Shown: piece after piece, positions 27,957-33,238 of the stretch | Position numbering within the stretch: position 1 is the first letter of the stretch | How the letters are laid out: each line of letters opens with the position of its first letter | NCBI GenBank assembly: GCA_944331715.1 | Contig: CALVIP010000008.1 | Location: 1-33,238 of the forward strand | DNA from: an uncultured Bacilli bacterium | GTDB lineage: Bacteria > Bacillota_I > Bacilli_A > RF39 > UBA660 | DNA: 33,238 nt | Direction: 5' to 3' | Program-made: the position numbers and the translations under genes | Notes under the pieces: generated by a model | What the model saw: the letters and a program-made list of their open reading frames with translations, nothing else | Told to the model about the DNA's origin: nothing | Databases searched by the model: none

Positions 27957-28476
27957 AGTTTATAAAGAAGTATATGTACAAGATGAAGACAATAGTTTGG
28001 TTGAAATACAACCTGAATATGTCTTTATGACTATACCTGCTGAATATGTATGTATTTATCATAAACTTCTTGTTTATCTATCTGATTTTGGTCTTGAACT
28101 TCTTGCTGATTGTAAAGCTAGTTGTAATGCTAAAAATAAGTCTATTATAGATTGTTGGAATATGTTTCAATCTATGATTGCTTGTTATAATCTTGGACAA
28201 ACAGATAAAGCTGAAGTATTCAAGAAATATATTGAGGCTCAACTTGATATTTACTATAAAGGTAGTGAAAAAGTTGTTTATAATGGAGGTATGGTTTATC
28301 CTATTACTCCTGATGGTCATATAAAAGCTAATGTAGATTGTTCTAATAATGTAAAGTTTACAGTTGATCCTGAAACTGGAAAACTTTATCAAGAATATCT
28401 TGATCATAGAGGAGACGGAAAAGTTTATACTGTTGATAATAGTAATTTAATTGTTGAAAGTGAAAGTAAATTATAA
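27949..28476 (+). CDS. Unknown protein upstream of fibre genes, 175 aa
   Basis: N-terminal two-thirds are alpha/beta (FMTIPAEYVCIYHKLLVYLS, DCKASCNAKNKSIIDCWNMF, five cysteines). The C-terminal ~50 residues are beta-rich (VVYNGGMVYPITPDGHIKAN). Its stop overlaps the fibre start as TAATG. Role unknown; the position suggests a tail or fibre-attachment protein. Confidence 0.65.
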   Translation: MSEVYKEVYVQDEDNSLVEIQPEYVFMTIPAEYVCIYHKLLVYLSDFGLELLADCKASCNAKNKSIIDCWNMFQSMIACYNLGQTDKAEVFKKYIEAQLDIYYKGSEKVVYNGGMVYPITPDGHIKANVDCSNNVKFTVDPETGKLYQEYLDHRGDGKVYTVDNSNLIVESESKL

Positions 28477-30833
28477 TGAAACAATATACAAAAGATTTAG
28501 GTAAAGTTTGTGTAACAACTGGAGGAGATTATAATTCTGGAGAGAGTTATGAAATTCTTACTATTGTTTATGATAAAAATACTAACAAATCTTATTTATC
28601 TAAACAAAATGTTCCAGTTGGTATAAACATTGATAATGAATTATATTGGCAATGTATAGGTTCTGGTAAAACATCTGATGATAATTTTATAAATCTATCT
28701 TATTTAGATGAAAATAATAATCTTATAACTTATACTTTAGAAGAAGCAATAGAAAAAGTTAATATAGAAGATAGAAAAGTTGGAGCTATTCTTTCTTTTT
28801 ATGAAGTTTCTGATGATGTTTTGTTTCAACCTTCTTGGGCTTTATATCAATTTAATTCTATTTCTGTAGAAGATTGGTATGATAGTACTAAATGGAAAAA
28901 TATTTATTATAATAGAAATAAATTCGTTGGTTGGTTTGATTCTTTAAGTGAACTTCGAACACAAAGGAAATATCCAGAACCTGGGGATTATGCTTATATA
29001 GGTACTAATTATCAAAATAGTACTATTTATAAATGTTATAAAAAGAATGCTTGGGAAAATACTAAACAATCTGTACAAGATTTTGTACAAATGATTATTA
29101 GTGGAGATTTAAGTATTCTTGTTAACGGAAATTGGGGAATTAATGGAAAAGATACTGGAGTAAGTGCTATTGGTGTTACAAAAGCAGATACTGAATTAAA
29201 TATATTACAAAAAAGACAAAAACCTACTGTTTATTTAAAAGTAGATGATATTCCAGAAAATCTTAGTAAAAAACTTACTTTTGTTTTTGGACTTCCTGTT
29301 CCTGTAGATGCAAAAATAACAGCAGTAACAGCAATTGCTGAATCTCTTGCTAAAAGAAGTCAACCTACTGTAAATGTTACAAATTCAGGAGAAGCTGATG
29401 ATACTCGTATAGCATTTGAATTTGGAATACCTCTTCCTGTTGATGCTAATATTTCTAGTGTAACAGCAAATGCTACTCAACTTGAAGCAGGACAAAAACC
29501 TACTGCTAAAGTTACTAAATCTGGAGAAGCAGATGATACAAGGTTAGAATTTACATTTGGTATTCCTAAAGGACTTAAAGGAGATACAGGTGAAATCTCT
29601 TCTGTTAGTGCTGAAGTAAAAAAATTAGCTGCTGGTTCTGATCCAACTGTTTCTGTTGAAAATACAGGAACTACTACTGAATCTGAATTAAAATTTAATT
29701 TTGGAATACCAAAAGGAGATAAAGGAGATAAAGGAGATACAGGTGCTGCTGCTGGTATAGGAAATTGTACTGCAAGTGTTCAAATGGTTGAAGAAACAGT
29801 AAGTCCTAGTTGTGCAGTTACAACTTCTGGTGCAAATACTGCTAAACAATTTAATTTTGCTTTTAAAATTCCTTATAAAAATTCTTCTGTTATTCAAGTA
29901 GTTCCAACTCCTTCAGATGCTACTGTTAAAATAAATGGGGTTGAAAAAAAAAGTGAAACTGTAATTAATGGAAGTCAAGTTACTGTAAATGTTAGTAAAT
30001 CTGGATATGCAGAAGAAGAACATATAATACGTGTAAATTCTGATCTTATAGATAGAGTAAATCTTATACAAACTAATCCTCAAAAATATAGCAACTTAAC
30101 TTATACTATAAGTGGTGATATAACTTCTAAAGACCAAACTATAAGTTCTAGAGAAAGTAATTTTAAAATTACTTTAAGAGGTACAGCTCATTATTATGAT
30201 GGAACTAGTATTCAAAATGTAGATGTTACTGATTTTATTGTATTTAATTGTAATAATAATAATAATGTTACAATAAATCCTCATGGTAATATAAATGTAA
30301 AAGAAAATAATGATAAAGAAAATAATAGAAGTTTTTCAATATCATATACTTATATTAATTCTAATAATGCTTTAATTACTTCTACTATTAATTTTGTACA
30401 ATCTAAAAATAAAGTTGCTAGTTATAAAGACTTAGAGATTCTTCCTTCTTCTATTCAATTAGATTCTTTAATGGAACAACCATTTGATATTCAACTATAT
30501 TATAAAAAAGTATATGAAGATAATTCTGAAGATCGTACTAATGTTCCAAATAATGCTATTGCTCAATTTAATTCTAATCAATCTTGGGTAACTTGTAATA
30601 AAGAAGAATTAACTATATTAGCTGAAGAAAATACTACAGGAGCAGCAAGAGATGCTATAATATTTGTAATTCTTACAGATGATTATAATTCTTTACAAAC
30701 TCAAAAAACAATTACTCAAAAAAATACAAGTACTCCTAGAGTAGAAGTAGATCCTACGTATAAAACTTTTGATAATAATGAGCAAACATTTACATTAAAT
30801 ATTGATAGTAATACTAATTGGAAAATTTCTTAA
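28476..30833 (+). CDS. Tail fibre with collagen-like, PEGA and BACON-type domains, 785 aa
   Basis: Likely receptor-binding or tail-collar fibre. Order: an N-terminal module typical of Bacteroides phage fibres (SYEILTIVYDKNTNKSYL … NELYWQCIG, about 25-65); four repeats of a strand unit ending FEFGIP/FTFGIPKG (about 245-415); collagen-like GLKGDTGE and GDKGDKGDTG stretches (about 366 and 414); a PEGA-type domain (VVPTPSDATVKINGVEKKS, about 475-522); beta Ig-like region; a BACON-like domain (about 650-745, ending ITQK); and a second BACON start (TFTLNIDSNTNWKIS) at which the protein abruptly ends. BACON and PEGA modules suggest binding to surface glycans. The C-terminal stop appears to truncate the last domain. 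Confidence 0.75.
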   Translation: MKQYTKDLGKVCVTTGGDYNSGESYEILTIVYDKNTNKSYLSKQNVPVGINIDNELYWQCIGSGKTSDDNFINLSYLDENNNLITYTLEEAIEKVNIEDRKVGAILSFYEVSDDVLFQPSWALYQFNSISVEDWYDSTKWKNIYYNRNKFVGWFDSLSELRTQRKYPEPGDYAYIGTNYQNSTIYKCYKKNAWENTKQSVQDFVQMIISGDLSILVNGNWGINGKDTGVSAIGVTKADTELNILQKRQKPTVYLKVDDIPENLSKKLTFVFGLPVPVDAKITAVTAIAESLAKRSQPTVNVTNSGEADDTRIAFEFGIPLPVDANISSVTANATQLEAGQKPTAKVTKSGEADDTRLEFTFGIPKGLKGDTGEISSVSAEVKKLAAGSDPTVSVENTGTTTESELKFNFGIPKGDKGDKGDTGAAAGIGNCTASVQMVEETVSPSCAVTTSGANTAKQFNFAFKIPYKNSSVIQVVPTPSDATVKINGVEKKSETVINGSQVTVNVSKSGYAEEEHIIRVNSDLIDRVNLIQTNPQKYSNLTYTISGDITSKDQTISSRESNFKITLRGTAHYYDGTSIQNVDVTDFIVFNCNNNNNVTINPHGNINVKENNDKENNRSFSISYTYINSNNALITSTINFVQSKNKVASYKDLEILPSSIQLDSLMEQPFDIQLYYKKVYEDNSEDRTNVPNNAIAQFNSNQSWVTCNKEELTILAEENTTGAARDAIIFVILTDDYNSLQTQKTITQKNTSTPRVEVDPTYKTFDNNEQTFTLNIDSNTNWKIS

Positions 30834-30843
30834 TTGACTTATT

Positions 30844-31755
30844 ATGGCAGAAAATATACCTAAACAACTTTTAAAAAAAGATGGAGCAGAACAGTATTCT
30901 GATATTCATCCTATAAATTATATACAAAATATTACTGATGCTGAAAATGGACTATCATTAGAACAATATTTAGAATATCCTAATGTAATTCGTTTAGGAA
31001 ATGCTGTTTCTAGAGTTGGCGCAAGAGGACAAGTTCCTAAGAAAATGCGTAGAGCTAGATTAATATTAATGTATTATGCTGGTGCTGAAATTTGTGAACA
31101 ATTTATAGGTAACGCATCGGATGCTAGTTCTAATTGGACTAATAGTAGCTATTGGAGAGATATAAATATTGATACTTTAGTTCCAGATGAAGAAGATTTA
31201 ACTACTATAGATAATAAAGTTCAATTTAAAGATAAACTTTATAATCTTGAAGAATTTAGCGGATATGGTGTTATTAACGTTAGAAAATATATTTCTAATA
31301 ATAAAAATTTAATATATCAAGATATATTTAAATATGAAAATACTATATATATTATAAAATATGATTTTGATTTAGACGGAAATACTATTACTTTGCCAAA
31401 TAATTGTATTCTTTATTTTCAAGGAGGATCAATTAAAAATGGTTATATTAAACTTAATAAAGCAAAAATATTAGGTTGGGAAATAAGAAAAGATTTTTTA
31501 ATTGCTAATAATGATAATAACTTTGCTGAAGGACAAATATTATATTTAGACAATACTTATAAATATAGAAAAGAAAATAAATGGATAACATTTATAACTC
31601 AAGATAAAGCATTTGTAACAGTAGTTAACGAAGAAGTTATAATTAATTCTTATGATGATTATAATAAAGTAGAAGGAGAAATTCTTTATCTTAGAGATTC
31701 TGATATTAATGTTGATGTTACAAATGAAGTATTAATAATACATAAAGCATATTAA
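30844..31755 (+). CDS. Tail fibre/baseplate-type protein, 303 aa
   Basis: N-terminal attachment-like segment (PKQLLKKDGAEQYSDIHPIN, then ISLEQYLEYPNV) followed by a domain with RARLILMYYAGAEICEQFIG, and a segment NCILYFQGGSIKNGYIKLN that matches the start of beta-helix fibre domains in Bacteroides phages. The C-terminus repeats short VxYLDN/ILYLRD-type units. It probably links the large fibre to the adhesin encoded next. Eleven bases separate it from the previous gene; no terminator. Confidence 0.6.
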   Translation: MAENIPKQLLKKDGAEQYSDIHPINYIQNITDAENGLSLEQYLEYPNVIRLGNAVSRVGARGQVPKKMRRARLILMYYAGAEICEQFIGNASDASSNWTNSSYWRDINIDTLVPDEEDLTTIDNKVQFKDKLYNLEEFSGYGVINVRKYISNNKNLIYQDIFKYENTIYIIKYDFDLDGNTITLPNNCILYFQGGSIKNGYIKLNKAKILGWEIRKDFLIANNDNNFAEGQILYLDNTYKYRKENKWITFITQDKAFVTVVNEEVIINSYDDYNKVEGEILYLRDSDINVDVTNEVLIIHKAY

Positions 31756-31756
31756 T

Positions 31757-32839
31757 ATGAAGATAAATCAATTATATATTAATGGTAAAACTTACGATGT
31801 TTCTGATAAACAATTAGAAAATATATTAATTGTAAGTGATGATAAAGTTATATTAAAAACACTCAAAGGTATTGAAGTTCTTAAATCTACTGAAAATGAA
31901 AATATAATTGGTACTAATCAGAAAGAATTAATTTTAGTTTCTAAAACAGGTACAATTAAAGTAGGAACTTCTGAAGCAGATAACACAGAATTTAATTTTA
32001 ATAATATACCTGGAAAGAAAACTAATAAAGGTGGTGAAATATTTAATGATTATGCTAATAATTCTGCTGGAGCAAATTATTCTCATGCTGAAGGCCAAAA
32101 AACAATAGCAAGCGGAAATTCTTCTCATGCTGAAGGTGTAGGTACTAAAGCAACTAATGCTAATAGTCATTCTGAAGGAAATAAAACTACTGCAAGTGGT
32201 TCTTCATCTCATTCTGAAGGGTATTCTACAATTGCATCAGGAGGATATTCTCATGCAGAAGGAAATAGTACTCAAGCTACTGCAAATGCAGCACATGCAG
32301 AAGGAACAAATACTGTTGCTAGTGCACAGAATGCACATGCAGAAGGACAGAACAATACTGCTGATGCTGCACAGGCTCATGCTGAAGGTGGAAATAACAT
32401 AGCTCATGGACAGAATAGTCATGCAGAAGGAAATAGCAATACAGCCAATGGTAACGGTTCCCATGTTGAAGGTTGGGACAATATTGCAAATGGAAATTAT
32501 TGTCATGTAGAAGGAGGCCACAATACAGCTTCTGGAAGCGGTTCACATGCTGAAGGTATTGGAACTCAGACCAATAATGATGGAGAACATGCTGAAGGAA
32601 AATATAATCTTTCTAATAATGGAACAGGAACTAAAAATAAAACAAGACATTCTATAGGAATAGGTTCTAGTGATACTAATAGATATAATGCTTATGAAGT
32701 AATGGAAAATGGAGATATTTATATCTATGGTATAGGAGGATATAATGGAAAAAATATATCTGAAGCTAAAACTATTCAAGAAGTATTAAAAGATATAATT
32801 AAAATTAATAAAGAATCTATAATTTTTACTAATAAGTGA
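31757..32839 (+). CDS. Trimeric adhesin-like tail fibre with SHAEG repeats, 360 aa
   Basis: Residues 1-100 form an N-terminal domain (MKINQLYINGKTYDVSDKQL). Residues about 103-285 consist of 13 copies of a ~14-residue repeat built on SHAEG (variants SHSEG, AHAEG, SHVEG, CHVEG, EHAEG) followed by NT.ASG-type residues, the left-handed beta-roll repeat of YadA-like trimeric autotransporter heads. The C-terminal part (RHSIGIGSSDTNRYNAYEVM … KTIQEVLKDI) is typical of phage fibre ends. Predicted to be a trimeric receptor-binding fibre tip. The His and Glu in each turn could bind metal or pack the core. Confidence 0.75.
   Translation: MKINQLYINGKTYDVSDKQLENILIVSDDKVILKTLKGIEVLKSTENENIIGTNQKELILVSKTGTIKVGTSEADNTEFNFNNIPGKKTNKGGEIFNDYANNSAGANYSHAEGQKTIASGNSSHAEGVGTKATNANSHSEGNKTTASGSSSHSEGYSTIASGGYSHAEGNSTQATANAAHAEGTNTVASAQNAHAEGQNNTADAAQAHAEGGNNIAHGQNSHAEGNSNTANGNGSHVEGWDNIANGNYCHVEGGHNTASGSGSHAEGIGTQTNNDGEHAEGKYNLSNNGTGTKNKTRHSIGIGSSDTNRYNAYEVMENGDIYIYGIGGYNGKNISEAKTIQEVLKDIIKINKESIIFTNK
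32064..32610 (+). repeat. Tandem SHAEG coding repeats (13 copies, mostly ~42 bp)
   Basis: Each unit encodes about 14 residues with (S/A)H(A/S/V)EG. The DNA units are diverged (for example CATGCTGAAGG and CATGCAGAAGG) but homologous enough to permit recombination that would change repeat number. Not a CRISPR array: the repeats are in frame and there are no spacers. Confidence 0.8.
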
Positions 32840-32840
32840 T

Positions 32841-33137
32841 ATGGAAATAATTAATATAATAACTGATAATTTTGATATAGCATACATATTAAGTATAAAT
32901 GTTCTTACTTATTCTATTATTAAAATTATTGATTATTTTAATGGAACAAAAAAAGTCGTTTGTGGTATCAAACGACTTATACTTTTAATATGTACTATTG
33001 TTCTTGCTATTGTATATAAATGTTATACAGATATAGATTTTTATATTCTTCTTAATTCTTCAATTTGTGCTCCTGTTATTTATTCGTGGGTTATTAAACC
33101 TATTATACAAAAAATAGGAATTGGATATAAAAAATAA
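32841..33137 (+). CDS. Holin-like membrane protein, 98 aa
   Basis: Three hydrophobic segments: AYILSINVLTYSIIKIIDYF (about 12-32), LILLICTIVLAIVYKCY (about 47-64) and FYILLNSSICAPVIYSWVI (about 69-88), with charged loops and a Lys-rich C-terminus (KPIIQKIGIGYKK). Size and topology fit a class I-like holin that would release the endolysin encoded at 14935. It follows the fibre gene by one base. Identification rests on topology; a fibre-associated membrane protein is possible. Confidence 0.6.
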   Translation: MEIINIITDNFDIAYILSINVLTYSIIKIIDYFNGTKKVVCGIKRLILLICTIVLAIVYKCYTDIDFYILLNSSICAPVIYSWVIKPIIQKIGIGYKK

Positions 33138-33157
33138 TATAAGTTAACAACATTTAA

Positions 33158-33238
33158 AAAAATCTTGGAAGTTCTATATTAAATGAAAATTATCTTGCTA
33201 TGTATGTAAAAGATACTATTGATGATGTAGATGCTAGT
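33158..33238 (+). CDS. 5' part of a further gene, start unclear, cut by window edge
   Basis: After a TAA the frame stays open from 33158 to the window end with protein-like content (NLGSSILNENYLAMYVKDTI, then DDVDAS). There is no ATG before the Met at 33200. An A7 run directly upstream (33156-33162) and an AAGTT context at 33141 hint that an indel may have displaced the true start. The downstream gene is probably another structural protein; not assignable. Confidence 0.35.

Noticed and set aside
32064-32610. Regular repeats resembling a CRISPR array
   Set aside because: The repeats are in frame, encode SHAEG units, diverge gradually and have no unique spacers or cas genes nearby.

Overview
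This is the genome core of a tailed phage, most likely a crAss-like phage (Crassvirales) that infects Bacteroidota. The base composition is strongly AT-rich. Starts lack purine-rich Shine-Dalgarno sites, and several upstream elements resemble the Bacteroidetes -7 box TAnnTTTG. The clearest markers are the order terminase large subunit (about 750 aa), portal (about 810 aa), scaffold-like protein and major capsid protein (about 490 aa), plus a BACON-domain protein and Bacteroides-phage-type tail fibres.

Layout. Positions 1-10279 are transcribed leftward (minus strand). They hold a RecD/Dda-like helicase (cut by the window edge), many small unknown genes, two tRNAs (Gln-TTG and Leu-TAA), a gene-free block of structured RNA around 2966-3856, a row of small genes each preceded by its own copy of a ~30-bp promoter-like element (5960-8155), a BACON-domain protein, and a winged-helix replication or regulatory protein. 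Positions 10280-10898 form a divergent intergenic region with long perfect palindromes and two Z-DNA-prone tracts, a good candidate for the bidirectional control region or replication origin. Positions 10899-33238 are transcribed rightward (plus strand): another winged-helix protein, small conserved genes, a Cas4/RecB-like PD-(D/E)XK nuclease, a lysis cassette (GH108-type endolysin, N-terminally anchored protein, lipoprotein with a C-terminal membrane segment), TerL, a free-standing HNH endonuclease, portal, scaffold-like protein, capsid, connector-type proteins, a group of unknown genes, three fibre or adhesin proteins and a holin-like protein.

Genes are tightly packed, with many 1-17 base stop/start overlaps, so the few non-coding stretches stand out. 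Three strong hairpin terminators divide the rightward arm (after 11941, 21367 and 27062). Clear minus-strand terminators lie at 7428 and 8417, with another at about 2963 after the large RNA.

The most interesting candidate is the ~580-nt ORF-free region beside tRNA-Gln. It folds into consecutive long-stem, multi-branched domains and ends in a terminator-like T-run. Its size, ornate structure and tRNA/phage setting resemble the giant phage RNAs ROOL and GOLLD. I could not run a covariance search, so this is a structural hypothesis. Other unusual signals are a five-copy promoter element, a dispersed GC-rich CCCTCTACGGGG motif found in genes and spacers in both orientations, two probable frameshifts, and a 13-copy SHAEG repeat adhesin.
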